Notes: generated from the letters alone by a model not told the origin. Shown: positions 1 to 12,065, numbered from the stretch's first letter. The stretch: DNA of 64,000 nucleotides from Brachycybe producta (GCA_036925085.1 JAUPFP010000002.1:1369550-1433549); one strand, 5' to 3'. Numbers and translations: made by a program.

Positions 1-272
1 GAGTTCTGGTAATTGAATTTGCCTCTCAGGTTGATAGCGATCATCTACGTCCCTTCTGTGATGTATCGATCGCTTGATTGGCCAATTCACCTACCAGCTG
101 CGACAGATCAGCTGACATCAACCAAGCTCGTGGGATCAGCTGTCAATTGAGAAGAGAAAGAGAGGAAATAAGGGAGATCGAGATGTTTATCGATCTCTAC
201 ATACAGGTCAGGCGGCTTTAATGTAAATAACCCCTTTTAAATAAGACACCCAAAACATGGGGTGTCGCATAT
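1..272. other. No gene seen (intronic or upstream flank)
   Basis: No coding signal or recognisable repeat boundary is seen here. It lies left of an LTR copy and is presumably intron of METTL6, whose 5' exons are not in the window. Confidence 0.3.
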
Positions 273-905
273 TGTGAGCTTTTGACATAGACCTCCTAAT
301 TTTACCGACTTATAGATGGTGTTTTCTGCGACTTGTTTCTTCTCTGCATCGCATGGTGACCGCACGAAGAAATCCGAGTTACAGAAATAGCCGGATGGAG
401 TTGGATTACTATCATCCTCCTGCATGGGAGTGAAGTCGATGCAGAAGGATGGTGGCCATCCTTCTCTTGGTCGATGCTGATGTACATCTTCTGTTGTTGT
501 TACCGATAGAAGATGTTGTAGCTTCTTCAGTATCGTCTGTCTCCTGCCTTATGATGTCTCCGGTCTCTGTAGAGAAGTTAATTGTTACCAAACATGAAGA
601 CAACGCAGATTTCCATTATAACTATTCATTCTTGTACGGAAACACTTATTTACAAGAATGAATTCGATAATCAAATTTGCGTCCTCATGCCCATGATGTG
701 ATACGGATCTACGTAGTACAAAAGAGAGCAAAGACAAGGACAAGAACAAGGAGGAACACGGTCCTTTTATACCTTGAACCTGTGTACACCTACAAGGTGT
801 AACCAGGTCCAAGTGACCATGGTCCTAAGTGTATCATTCTGCCACTTCGATGTGCGTCAGAAGTGTGAGTCAGAGGAGGGAGAGACAAGCAGGAGTTGTT
901 TACTC
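273..905 (-). mobile_element. LTR copy, family III (truncated)
   Basis: It begins TGTGAGCTTTTGAC and aligns by eye along most of its length with the complete solo LTR at 11282-11972 and with the split copy at 51689/59461. Shared blocks are the TATA-containing segment near 770-830 (TATAAAAGG on the minus strand) and the segment encoding the polyadenylation region. The similarity fades after about 905, so the 5' end of this minus-oriented LTR is lost or diverged. No target duplication could be matched. From 906 to about 1130 nothing is recognised. Confidence 0.6.
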
Positions 906-1129
906 CCAACTTTGCTTGGAGTATGTCCTCGTACTCCAACCAAGGGGGAAGGCGAAGTTACGCGAGCAGGGCAGCATGGGTGAATGTGGACGCACCTTGT
1001 ACAGAGGTACATTTAGAAGAGGGCACTGGTACAAAAGTGCCAGTGTCCTCCAACTTATAAAAAAGGCTGAAAACTGAAAGAAAGACGCAATTAGTGTAAA
1101 ATTAAAGGTTCGCTAAGTCGCGAACACCT

Positions 1130-2251
1130 ATTGAAGGAGAGTGGGATACATATGATGAAAAAATGGAGCGAGTAATCTCCTCATGCATTTACAATGGATT
1201 TTTATATTTTGATTAATTTTTCTTACACCCACGTTGGGTGGTTGCATGCACACGTGCATGCCGAGACATATCTGTGAAGTGCTTGTATGGGTCTGATGGT
1301 GATTGAAGGAGCTGGCTCCGCAGCCCGGAGTAGTGTGCCTCCCAGGTGGAGACAATCCATCTGTTCTCGATCCCCCGGAGACTCTCCAGGAAACTTTGGT
1401 GAATGGTGGAGTCTGCAGCGATCATCCGGGCCGGTGGCTGTCCAATAAGGACACTAGACAGCGTCCCAGAGGATGGCGGCCTGGTAGGTGGCGCGGGTGC
1501 TCCATACGATCATTCGAGCGATGTTGTATGCTCCGTTGAGCGGGACCCCCAGGAGACTGTTGATGAAGGCTTGCTGTAGGGCCCCAAGGGCCGGGGTGAT
1601 GTGTTGCTCTACAAACTGGTAGATCTCGACGTACCTGCCGGAGGGCACTAGGATTGACATGGAGAGTTGTAGGTGGTATGACATCCCCACAACTTAGCAT
1701 CCTTCTTCCGGTATGTAGAGGCATGGAAACCCCTCCATCAAGTCGTAGTGGCCTAGGTAGTAGATGTTCACTGGCCTTATGTGTTGCTGCCAGAGTGCCC
1801 AGTCGCCTTGTGATTCCTGGCGAAGCGGGCGGTATACTGGTAGTCTTCTGGTGGTTACGGTCGGAACTCGGAACTGTTGTGTCACTTGTGGTAAGATTGC
1901 GGGTACCGGTGGTGGCTCCGGAATTGTTGGAGCCGGATTAATGCGGTTACGTGAGGCGGTTGATGTTGTCAGGTCGACAGCGCATGCTGTCGATTGTGAC
2001 TTCTTCGGCCTTGGGTTGGCCGATTGGCCTTGGTATGGGCCGGGGATGGCATTGTCCTGGTTTCCCGTTGTCTGACTGATGTGACATCTTGCTTTTCTCA
2101 TAATGATTCTTGAAGTGCTGGTGACCAGCCCGGCGTTGGCTATATACTTGTGTTTTCCGACCCCCCATTTAAGTGTGAAATTCCAGAGTCGTGGATTAGA
2201 TGAAACTGACCTCCATTGTATGTAAGACTCGAGCATATAATTTATTCTAAT
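1130..2251 (-). pseudogene. LTR retrotransposon ORF remnant, unidentified domain
   Basis: Two long minus-strand frames (1694-2251 and 1454-1690) with a further frame at 1213-1425 read as one degenerate protein. It has a proline-rich stretch followed by a segment with WALWQQHIRPVN and a later helical part with YQFVEQHITPALGALQQ. I recognise no reverse transcriptase, integrase or capsid motif, so the call rests on context: it follows gag and protease remnants on the same strand, split from them by the LINE at 2259-3420. It may be a C-terminal ORF of the same element. Frameshifts make it non-functional. Confidence 0.35.
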
Positions 2252-2258
2252 ACAATCA

Positions 2259-3420
2259 AGCATTTAAAAACCCATAAATTAATTCATGAAAACCAGCATC
2301 GTTTTCGAAAAGGCAGATGATGTGATACCCAGTTAGCACTATTCATCCAAGACATACAATCTGGATTTGGATATTAAGGGGCGAATTTGACTTGATATTT
2401 TTAGATTTTGTAAAAACATTTGATACAGTGAAGCATTCACTACTAATTAAAAAATGGTAACTTTTAACTTAAATAAACAAGTAATTTCGTGGACATCTTC
2501 ATTCTTATCAAATAGACAACTGCGAGTCCAAATTGATGGTGCTGTGTCAGACTGGGCTAAAGTAACATCTGGTGTACCTCAGGGTAGCATTCTTGGACCA
2601 CTACTTTTTCTTCTGTTCATTAACGATCTGGCAGATAGATGCAACAGTATGATGCGCTTGTTTGTAGATGATGCTGTTGTGTACAGGAGGATTAGGGATA
2701 ATGAGGATAGTGAAGTCCTCCAAAGAGATCTAGACAGTGTTGAAGAATGGTGCTCTGAGTGGCATTTACAACTCAATAGGAGTAAATGCAATGTTATGCG
2801 AGTTTCCCAAAAGCGAGAATCTTGCATGGCAGATTTTATACAATGGGAGATGTTCAGCTAACTCATGTTGATACCATTAAATATCTTGGCTTAACCTTGT
2901 CCAAAGACATGCTTTGGAAAGATCATATAACCAAAGCAGTTGCAAAAGCCTCTCAAAGGCTGTGGTTTGTTCAATGCACCCTTAAACATTGTAATGAAAA
3001 TGTAAAGAAGGTCTGCTACTTTACCCTTGTTAGACCTATCTTAGAATATTGTTCCCCAATTTGGAGCCCATTTAGAAATAACCTAAAACAAGAAATAGAA
3101 ATGGTGCAGCATAGGGCTGCAAGATACTGCATATGCATATACTGACAGCGTATCATCTATGCTTCAAGAGCTAGAATGGGACACATTAGCAGTCCGAAGA
3201 AATGAGCAAAGCCTCGCTCTTCTGGGTCGCTCTTAATGGTTTACTAACTAGAAATCCTCGTAATGGTAGATTTTGGCATTCAAAGAATTAATGGCTAGGA
3301 CTGATGCATATTTTTGGTCTTTTATTCCTAATGTTGTTAGACTATGGAATTCTCTTCCTGTGAATAGTTCTTTGTTAGGACGATTTGAATTTTGTGATGA
3401 TGTCTTATTTTTAAATAATG
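2259..3420 (+). mobile_element. LINE (Jockey/CR1-like) reverse transcriptase fragment
   Basis: Broken plus-strand frames encode the RT core in order: DLIFLDFVKTFDTV near 2390, GVPQGSILGPLLFLLFIND near 2570, the catalytic box as FVDDAVVYR near 2660 (first residue of the A/V-DD box altered), KYLGLTLS near 2880, and the C-terminal thumb/tail ending near 3410. The N-terminal endonuclease and ORF1 are absent, as in a typical 5'-truncated LINE copy. ACAATCA occurs at 2252-2258 and again at 3421-3427, which fits a 7-bp target-site duplication. Stops and frameshifts show it is dead. It separates two parts of a minus-strand LTR element. Confidence 0.8.
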
Positions 3421-5073
3421 ACAATCACTCATGATTGGGAGCAATCCCCCCTGCCACATGGCTTTCAAGCTGATTGCAGGTGTATGTAATTGAATTGAAA
3501 AGGTCTTGGTTCCTGAGGATTCTAGAGACCTCCACCTCCACTAGGGCGGTCTCTCGGCCAATGAGTTGTGTTATCCCTTTGACTACTAGGTGCTTGTTTG
3601 GTTGCTGCATAATCTTGACTTCAATGGGAGCAGTGACTGTCTCCCCAAGAGTGGCTGGTGTACTCTTCTCTAAGGCACTCTTGATGTATGCTTCAATACA
3701 CTGCCTTCGGAGTGTCGGCTCAAAGAGGTCGTCTTCCAAGTAGACTTTATTGGTCTGCATGGACACAAGGAGCTTCAGTGCCCCACCCAGATAGTGTCGG
3801 GTGGGCCAGTGATAACCAGCAAACGGCAGAAACTTGCCCCGTCACGGCGATAGTGGCTCCTCCAACCCCCTCGATCTTGGAAGGGCGAGCCATGGGCTCG
3901 ATGTTAAGTTGGAGCCGTTTTGCTAGGCTATCAGCGATAATGCTGCCATGAGCTCCAGTGGCCACAAGCATGCAAACCTCTTTTCCATTAACAGTGAGTG
4001 ATTTTTGGGCTACCATCACTAACACTGTGTTCTCCGATTTCCTTTGGCATACAAGTGTTCTTTAATTGTCGGTATAGATCTTTAAGCATTCAGCGACAAC
4101 AAGGGCGTCCTTGCAGTGAAGACCCGCTGCCAGGTGTTAATATGGCAACCATTTCGTTGTTGGTATACCCCAATTGAGTGGTGGCGATGTTAAGGGCCTC
4201 CAGGATGCCATGCCAAGTAGTGAGGTCGTCCATCTCTCAAGCTGACTCGGGGATTTGGTCAACCATCCTTATTGGTATGTTGGCCGGAACGCTGATGTCA
4301 TGATTGGTATTTGCAGGAGGCGCGTCCGGTGTGGCGGCTGGGGTGCCGGGATCAGTATCGGAGGCCTCCCTCGTAAGGTCGGGAGTCGGGTACGCGTACT
4401 GGTCTCCTGTATGCTCGTAGTTTCTATAGTGCGGTAAGCAGTATGTGTGGCTCTTCAGGTCGGACATATTGACCTGGTGCATGTCGTCTGTAGCATAGAC
4501 CGTAGCGGGGCTCGTACTGCTCTCGGTAACCGACAGTGTGGCGAAGAGCTGTCCGATTCGCTACGGTATCTGTGATGTCGTGGTTGTTGGTGTGTTGAAA
4601 TTCGTGGAGTTGGTAGCAGCGCAGGCGGCGAGTCGGCATCATTGTAGCTAGCTATGAGCTGGGCCACTTGTATTCTCAGCTGGTTAAGTAGGTACATGAT
4701 GGTATCTATTTTACAGCCATCACATGGCTGTGTTTGTCTGACGGAGCGCTCTGGCTGGGGTTGTATGGATTGAGATGGTCGCGAGTATTATGGGTAGTAT
4801 GCTGGTGGTGGTGACTGCTGTCGAGAGTGATCGTATGAGGTGTGAGCCATGCAATGTGATGCTGGTGGGGTGCACATCACCGCTAATGGCGGCGCCATGT
4901 TGTGGGGCCCTGCAATGGCAGTGTTTCCATTCTCTATTTACTTCATCTTCGAGGATGAGAGTGTCCTCATTGCAAAAGATGGATAGGTCCATGGCCTCGC
5001 TGCTGCTTGATTCTTCCTCAGATGAGCGGGGCATCCTCTTCTTAAAATTAAACTTTTTAACACGTGACACTTA
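3421..5073 (-). pseudogene. Minus-strand LTR retrotransposon gag and protease remnant
   Basis: Reading from 5073 down there is an acidic, serine-rich start (SSEEESSSSEAMDLS), then a region with broken frames (4697-4237), then a retropepsin-like domain at 4025-3747. The protease shows VCMLVATGAHGSIIADSLA, where the usual D-T/S-G-A triad reads A-T-G-A, so the catalytic aspartate is lost. The frame 3766-3425 continues past the protease and resembles the linker that precedes RT in Ty3/gypsy elements, but no RT follows. This is a dead copy. Confidence 0.55.
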
Positions 5074-5923
5074 AAAATCGCGGAACTTTAGTTTTGCGTC
5101 CTTTTCCTGTAGAAGTAAATTTATAACTGGCATCAAAAATGGCGGAGGCGTCCCCACGTGGTTCTGAGGGGTTGCCAAGTCTAATTTCCTGGTCAGAAGA
5201 GGCGGAGCTATCGACAACTTCCGGTTTTTCTTTTTTTTTCTTCTCTTGATTTCTCCCAGCAGGCGTGCACTGCGCAAGGCGGAAAATTTGAATTTCAGCA
5301 TCGTTTGATACTTCTTTTTGACTCTCTGGGTCTAATTTGGCCGTTATAACGCCAAATTTTGCCCATCTTGGTGGCAAATTAGTATTTGAATAATCTTTTC
5401 TCTCTCCACCATGTGTTTGCACACGGGAATCCAATTGAACTGGTTCTTTTAGAGCAGTTTTCTTCGGTCTCCCGCATTTTCTTTTAGGCGGTTTCAGTGG
5501 TATCTCTGGAATTTCTTCTTTTTCAGAAGTATCCGGATGAGTTTCTGGGCTGGCATCAGGGATAACTTCTTCATCACGATGGACATCTGGAGTATTCTCA
5601 ACAGGTAAGTCGTCGTCTGCTTCATAAATACCATCTTCATCAGTGTCAGATTCTTCCTTGGCACTGGCAGCTTCTTCAATGTCATAAGGTAAGTTTGTTT
5701 GAGGAGACCTCAGGTCATTGGCCTCGAAATAGGGCCTCATTTGCTGAACATTGACGGTATCTCTCATAGTCAAACCAGATCGTCCAGAAACGTCTCTGAA
5801 TTCTCCGAGAAGTTTGAGAATCGCCATTTGCTCTTTTCTTGGACGATTCGGGTTGACATTCAGACTGTCTTGAAACTTGACATAGTCTTTCACTGTCACT
5901 TCATCACTTTGAGCTTCTACTTT
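5057..5923 (-). pseudogene. Post-protease ORF tail of element D
   Basis: A 404-residue open frame (6271-5057) starts inside an LTR, so only its part below 5924 is element protein. That part begins KVEAQSDEVTVKDYVKF and contains a stretch like the pre-RT linker of gypsy elements (LLGEFRDVSGRSGL). It continues as a highly acidic region (about 5700-5550), a KRKCGRPKK basic patch that looks like an AT-hook, and a lysine-rich end. No RT motifs occur. In the minus direction it continues the frame interrupted at 6694 by the LTR copy. Confidence 0.5.
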
Positions 5924-6694
5924 TGTAACATCCCGCCGGACCGTTACAATAACACGATAAGTTAAAACGCCCACGAAACACAGACGTAAAAAACTTACCA
6001 TCAACCGGCTCCTTACGGGGACGGGACCGTACCCGTAGCCGCCTCTCCCACGGTGTTCCTCTTGGGATGTGTCGGCTCCAGGAGCCACCGACGACGGACA
6101 CGACGAAGAACCATGCTGCAATGCCGAGAACCGTTGTTCTACCGCGCCGAAAAAGGACGGTAGCAGGACGATGGAGATCCCCAAGCGGAAATCCCACCCC
6201 CCTCGCAATACTCCCCAAATAAAGAGACACGACACACAAAGTAAGATGATAAAAGTGTATTTAATTGACATTTACGATGTATGATGCTAAACATGATGAA
6301 GGCAGTGATATTTACACAACTTGGCTGGATACCTTATCCAGCCAAGCCTTATACAGGCCTACTGGCCAAAGGCAAACACAACAGAAGATCCAGAAGCTGG
6401 CCAGTGGATGTCCTCTTGACCTCCACCCACAGGTCTAGTCTCAATCCAAGCCTACAACCAACTGCCCAGATCCTGTGGTTGACTAGGCCACAGGAAACCT
6501 CCCGGCAACTCCACCTGGAGGGGACAGAGGTCACATCTGACCTCTCACCCATAGACTTCATGGTGAGAGGTCTGCTGGCACCAAAATGGCGTCCGACCTA
6601 ACAGCCTACTGTAGCTGTCAGGCAGACCACCATAGGGAAATTCGTCTGCTCACTCAAAAATTAAAATTGAGCAGACCAGACCGAGGGGCCCACA
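5924..6694 (-). mobile_element. LTR copy, family II
   Basis: The segment is the reverse complement of the LTRs of the element at 51854-59460. Shared blocks include the palindromic end (TGTAAC...GTTACA at 5924-5948), the GGAGCCGACAC block, the CTTGGCTGGATA...TATCCAGCCAAG hairpin and the stretch starting CATGAAGTCTATGG in the other orientation. The high-coordinate end is diverged: the expected TGTGGCAACC start reads TGTGGGCCCC. The four bases flanking each end do not match, so this is either a rearranged solo LTR or one end of a larger deletion. It interrupts the element D reading frame. Confidence 0.75.
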
Positions 6695-7556
6695 TGCACA
6701 TCAAGAGCTGTAATGGCGTCCTCGATCTCTGCGATCGTCTCTATGGCTCCGAGGGGAATAACCTCTCCAGATGGGTTGAAGATTTGGATTTGAAGGATAG
6801 ACTTTCCCCTTCCTTCAATGATCCCAGGAGAAACTTTAATTCCTCTGCTGGAGCGTGCTTTCGCATGAGTCGATGAATTGAAGACTACCTTCTTGTAGGT
6901 CCTCAGGAGCATTGACCTCGACGATTGCAACTCTTTTTGGATCCAGCACGAGATTTTGGACCAGATGTAACAGCTGGCCCCTTATTCAGGAGTTTCTCTT
7001 GTAGATCTTCTTTATTCTTAAGATTTTGAATAAAATCTTCTGCTTTCTGTTGTTTCTGTTGTCTTCTGCTTTCTGTTGCTTTCAGTTCCTCTCCATAATT
7101 AACCTTTTTGTTCATGTCAAGGCAAAGGTTGAGATCTTTACCGAGGTCGTCCCCCAGCAAGGCCTCACGTCATCCTTTGATGACAAACAGCTTTCCTTTG
7201 ACAAGTTGCTCGGCGACTTGAATCGGTACGATGACTTGTCCCATGATGTTTAATGGATTTCCTCTGGTGCCAGTCAATTTTGGCGGGAAAGGTAGCGGAT
7301 CCATTGCCAACTTCATGTCTTTGACCAGTGATTCGCTTATGACAGTAGCTTCGGCGCCACTGTCGGTAGCCATCACTAACTCACGACCTCCAAGGTTCAC
7401 ACAAACTTTGGGTGCCGTCTGCTCATCTTGTTGTTGGACTTGAAGTTCACGAGGCGAGACTGTCTCAGTCAACTTGGTCCACACATCTTGTATTGTCTTT
7501 GAACAACACGGGTTTTGCAACCGACAGAGAAGACTAGACTCTGCAGTCGAACCCAT
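6695..7556 (-). pseudogene. Retropepsin and pre-RT linker of element D
   Basis: The frame 7556-7170 encodes a retroviral-type aspartic protease: VCVNLGGRELVMATDSGAE carries an intact D-S-G-A catalytic motif, followed by a flap-like TGTRGNPLNIMG. A lysine-rich stretch (7160-6903) follows, then a frame at 6930-6661 with IQIFNPSGEVIPLG, the short beta-rich linker usually found between protease and RT in Ty3/gypsy polyproteins. RT does not follow; an LTR copy begins at 6694. Frame changes between the pieces indicate decay. The protease would cleave the Gag polyprotein if the frame were intact. Confidence 0.65.
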
Positions 7557-7567
7557 AACAGGTGTAG

Positions 7568-9846
7568 CTACTTTTTCGCCACTCCATGTTCTGCTTTAGT
7601 TTCAACAGGAGTAGCTCCCTTCGAGACTACTACTTGCTCTTTTTTAGTCTTAACAGGAGTAGCTCCTTTCAAGACTACAACCTGTTCTGCTCGAGTTTCA
7701 ACTGGTGTGAATACTCCCTTTTTCGACACACTCTGTTCTGCTTGATTTTTAACAAGAGTAGCCTCTTGCGAAACTACTACTTGTTCTGCTTGAGTTTTAA
7801 CTGAAGTAGCTCCTTTTGAGACTACTACCTGTTCTGCTTTGGTGGACATCTTGGCGTCGTTCGTTTTTAGCAAACGACGTAGAGGTACCACTTTGCAGTG
7901 GTTTCCGCCGGCTCCCATTTTCGTAGAAGGAACGGATTTGGATCCCATCTCCAAAGTCTGCTTTATGTCTTGGAGAGTCCTCCAGCTGTACCGCAGCACA
8001 GCTCTGCTTAGGAGTCGTTGGTTCCTCATCTCTGTTGTCGTTTTGGCACAGGCTATCCAGACCTGGAGACATCCCAGCATGGTTGACCGCAGCCATCCCA
8101 ATAGATTTTTTCGTTATCTGGTCCTGTCGGACCGTGACGTCAACCTTTGCAGGTTTCGTTGACTCCTCTTTTTTCGGGCTCTTTGACATCTTCTTTTTCG
8201 GGTGTCACTACTTTGGGTGCGAGTGACGCCTTTAGTAGTTTAAAGCTTTCTGGTGGTTGTCAAAATGGAAATAATGCGTCTTGTTATCGATTAACACTGG
8301 CACCATCTTCATTCCATTAGGCAGAACGTGGATTTTGTCGGTGCAGATGGTTTTCGGCGTCGTCGTTTCCGACGGTTCATCAACTCTATTGATTGGAGTT
8401 GGTGGAGTCGTCTTGTTCTCCTCTTTCTTCGGTTTTGGTTGGTTGGTGCACTGGAACGCTCTGTGTCTAGGGCTCCTGACACTGGTAACAGATGAGTGGT
8501 CCAGTAGACTTCCTTCTTTGGGGGAATCTTGATCCACCATCTTGATTTGTCTTCGAATCCTGTCTTTTCAGACGTGGCCGGATTCTTGGGAGTCCACATC
8601 TGCTTTTGTTGTTGCTGTTGCTGCTGCTGTTTCTGCTGTTGAGGCTTCTGCTGCTGGGCCAGCTGGATACCAGTAGACGTCCTGTAGACTAGCATCTTCT
8701 CCTCTATCAGCTCTCCTTCTGTTTGGGCTGCAAATTTTACAAAGTCATAAAGATTATCTTTAGGTGCCCCAATAATAGGTACTGTTTGAGAGATTTTAGC
8801 AGGCTCTTCCTCGAACTCGAGATCAGCAAAGAGTCGTCATCGTTCGGATGTAACCTTCGATACATCTCCGCATACTCCTCCGCGTAGACTTTGAAAGTTT
8901 CGTTGTCTTTCTGAGTCCTTGCGGACAGCTTTTTCTTCATTCACACTTTCTGATCTGGCAATAGGAATTCGTTAATAATTTCGTTCTCATCATGATCCAG
9001 TTGATCTCGCCATATTCCAAGCGGAAACGAGCAAGACATTTGATTGCTCGTTTACGAAGGAGACCAGTAAAGTGGCTGCATCGCTGCAGGGAGCTCCACT
9101 GGTGCGCAATCGCAATGTCTTCAAACTCTTCGATATACAGAAGTATGTTTTCAGAACCAGTATACTTCGGAAACCCTTGTAGCGGATGTAGCGAATTTTT
9201 TTCAGATTACGGCGTGGGTCCCAGGTTTGAAGTCCATTCAGGAGCTTCTGGCCGGAGCTTTCACACGGATTCTGTCGGTGATTTACTTCGTTGTCTGAGA
9301 TTTTTCTAATGTGTGTGTTCCAGACGGTGTGGAGTTGATTCTCCACAACCGTCTCACCAATTCTTATAGGCTCTCAGGAGTGGCGTCTTTCATCAGTTCG
9401 GCAAACCGGTCGACCATCTTTTGTTCGTTGCTTCGTTGAGAGGCTTCAGAAGATGCTGCTTCCATCGCCATCGCCTTGGCATTCTTCATCCTCAGCACGC
9501 TTCTCTTCCTCCTGGAGTCGCTTCTCTGTTGCAAGGGCCCTCAGCTTATCCTCCTTCTCTTGTTTACGGGCGCTTCAGAGAATACGGCGTTGTTCGCGTA
9601 ATTCTCGAGCTTCCACTCACTCTCTGGCAAGGCATTCACGTCGACGCCTCTTTTGGAGTTGCTGGGAGAACCTTGTGGTTATTCCATTGGTTTTCATCAT
9701 TGTTTATCGTAATTTGTGACAATAAAAACGTAAAAATGTTTCGAAAATTTTTGTTTTGTTTCAAAATTGTTTGCACAATTGAATTACGATACAGTTTCGT
9801 GTTTTTCAACAAGTTTTTCAGGGCAAAACGAGGTAGCAAGTTTTAT
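7568..9846 (-). pseudogene. Gag of element D (capsid, poly-Gln, repeat region)
   Basis: Gag remnants run on the minus strand from about 9840. The capsid part (9346-8737, several frames) includes ARTQKDNETFKVYAEEYAEM, typical of the retrotransposon gag capsid helices, preceded by a tryptophan-poor helical segment. It is followed by a poly-glutamine stretch (about 8660-8600), proline/threonine-rich sequence, and then the 16-residue repeats at 7845-7587. I see no CCHC zinc knuckle. The frame is broken several times. It sits just downstream, in the minus direction, of the LTR at 9874-10725, which I take as the element's 5' LTR. Confidence 0.6.
7587..7845 (-). repeat. 48-bp coding tandem repeat in element D gag
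   Basis: Five full units plus a partial one start at about 7587, 7635, 7683, 7734, 7782 and 7830. Spacing is 48 bp except for one 51-bp unit. On the minus strand they encode a 16-residue repeat of the type AEQVVVSKGATPVKT. All spacings are multiples of three, so the reading frame is kept. Confidence 0.85.
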
Positions 9847-9873
9847 AAACTACACTGCACTTCCATCATATAT

Positions 9874-10725
9874 TGTGACGGACCTTTTTCCACTAGTAGA
9901 ATCTGCTCTTTTGAAGGGATATGAGTGAGTTTTCACTCATATTGATAGTGAGTGGCTAGGTCACTAATTCTACTGGCCCGGGAAGACTAGACCAATATAA
10001 CGTCTATTTTGTGTCCTCACTAGTCTCTGGCTAAAAGACTTTCACAGCCTTGAGGATCTTTAGTCTCTGTATCTCTCGGACTAGCGTTGCAGGTTTGCAC
10101 CTGGTTGGAGCCTTGAAGTATCCAAAAAGGTGAAGAGCTGCCAGATAATGATGAAATGCACAACCGCGGAATTTAAGAAGAATTTTAGAAGTTTATTTCG
10201 TAGATAAATATTGCAAACGAAATGGAAAACTTGATTTGAAAAACACAACACATAAAAATAATAACTTTGAGAAATTGAAAATAAAAGAACCTAGCCAAAA
10301 TCGGGCATAGGTTCGGTCTTTAAGAATTGCTCTTGAATACAAGAATATCACTCTTTATATACCCTGAGAATCCAGAAGTCGGATTCTCAGGGCACAAACT
10401 TTCAATTGGTTAAATTAAACTTCTGGCCCAAATAGACCAATCAACGGATCGGTCTACTTGGCCAGAACCCCTGACTCATCCTATGTTATTACACATAGGT
10501 GATAACAAAGAAAACGAAAACAAAACAATTAAAAGCTAATAACTCCACTCATGTGGAAGCAAAAACGAGGGGGGAACGAAAAGGTCAAGATCAAAATATC
10601 AAATATAGTATCTCGGTCACTTGGTATCAAAAGTGCCGAGTGGCCCAGAAGCTAAACAAATACAGGGTGACGCTATAAAAACCCAAAAACGAAAGAGTGC
10701 TAAAAATAAAGCGGCGGGCCCCAAA
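9874..10725 (-). mobile_element. 5' LTR of element D, family IV
   Basis: It starts (plus sense) TGTGACGGACC and is clearly homologous along its length to the complete solo LTR at 50349-51285: both share GAATCCAGAAGTCGGATTCTC, the GGGCATAGGTTCG block and the GGCGGGCCC end. A TATA box (TATATAAAG) is on the minus strand near 10357. Its orientation and its position just 5' of the minus-strand gag make it the 5' LTR. No matching 3' LTR is seen in the window, so the element is truncated at its 3' side. Confidence 0.7.
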
Positions 10726-10764
10726 CGCTTTATTTTTAGTGCTCTTTCGTTTTTGAGTTTTTAT
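10675..10764. repeat. 39-bp-stem hairpin at the LTR edge
   Basis: Arms at 10675-10713 and 10726-10764 are near-perfect reverse complements, separated by a 12-bp loop containing GGGCCCC. The left arm is the outer end of the LTR, so the right arm is an inverted copy of it. From 10765 to 11281 I recognise no gene. Confidence 0.85.
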
Positions 10765-11281
10765 TGGGTATAAATAGATGTGCTGGTAGCAGTTCACACT
10801 ATGCTGCTAGAGGACTACAACCAGCCAGCCACAACCAGCCTGGTGTGACTGCGCCATATGAGACTGATTTTGGTTTTTCTAAAATATTTCCAGCCATTAT
10901 AAAGACATTATAAAGTAGTGAATGCAGATGTGAGTGCTATTTAGTGGAATGGAAAGATTTAGGGCTGATATACAATGTACACTGTAAGTATTGGAATTCG
11001 GATTTCTAGGTCAATACATGTTGTTGAAATAACTAAGTGTCCCCTGTTTTAATACTTTTAGATTTAGAGGGACCTGGGTTTCGGAAATTCTCGAAAACCA
11101 AACAGTAGGAAACTCCAAAGCAATGAATTTATTTTTTGTTGTTCCTTTCATGAATCTCCTCAGCATTCTGGGAATAAAGTTATGCTAAACACAAATAGGG
11201 TAAATTGAATTTATTTCTAGAAGGATAGCTGTATTGATATAAACATGAGAGAAAAATACAATATACAATATTGTAATACAA

Positions 11282-11972
11282 TGTGAGCTTTTGACGTCGA
11301 CTCTATATTTTTACCAACTTGAAGTTGTTTTCTATAGCTCGTTTCTTCTCCTGATCGCGCGGCGACCGCACGAAGAAGATTCGAGCTACAGAAAGAGTCG
11401 GATGGAGATCGATTGCGATCATAATACTGTGCAGGGGTGTAATCTTTGCAGAAGGATGGTGGCCATCTCTCTTGGTCGATGCTGATATGTATCTTACTTT
11501 GTTGTTACCAATTGAAGATGCTGTAGCTGCTCCAGGATCCGTATGTCTCCTTGCCTTATGGTGTCTCCAGCCTGTTTAGAGAAGGATTAGTTTCCGGACA
11601 TAAAGACAACGCAGTTTCTCATTGTAACACTTTATTCATTCTTCTACAGAAACGCAGATTACAAGAATGAATTGTGAATATTAAAGGTGCGTCCTCGTGC
11701 CCATGATGTTGTACGGATTTAAAAATCATACGTAATACAAAGTTGAGCATAGAGAAGGACCAAGAACAAAGAGGAACATGGCCTTTTTATACCTTGGACC
11801 TGTGTACACCTACGAGGTGTAACCAGGTCCAAGTGACCATGGTCCTGAGAGTATCAGTCCGCCACTTGAGTATGAGTGAGAAGTATGAGTCAGAGAGGGA
11901 GGAGGGACAAGCAAGAGTTGTTTACCCCCCAGGCTATGGATTTGGCGGGATCGCGAGTTACTGGGTGTTACA
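11282..11972 (-). mobile_element. Complete solo LTR, family III
   Basis: The 691-bp unit begins TGTGAGC and ends GGTGTTACA, and is flanked by the 4-bp duplication ACAA (11278-11281 and 11973-11976). A TATA box on the minus strand (TATAAAAAGG near 11795) sets its orientation. It is the reference copy for the truncated copy at 273 and the split copy at 51689/59461. It lies in METTL6 intron DNA, 93 bp before an exon. Confidence 0.88.
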
Positions 11973-12065
11973 ACAATATTGCAATATATTGCAAAGCCCT
12001 TCTAACTAAATTAATTGGCAATAACGTGAAATGTACGTCATATTAAAAATAACTATTTTTTACAG

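Noticed and set aside
5057-6271. A 404-residue minus-strand ORF, the longest in the window
   Set aside because: Its first about 115 residues are translated LTR; only the part below 5924 is retroelement protein, and no domain supports a host gene.
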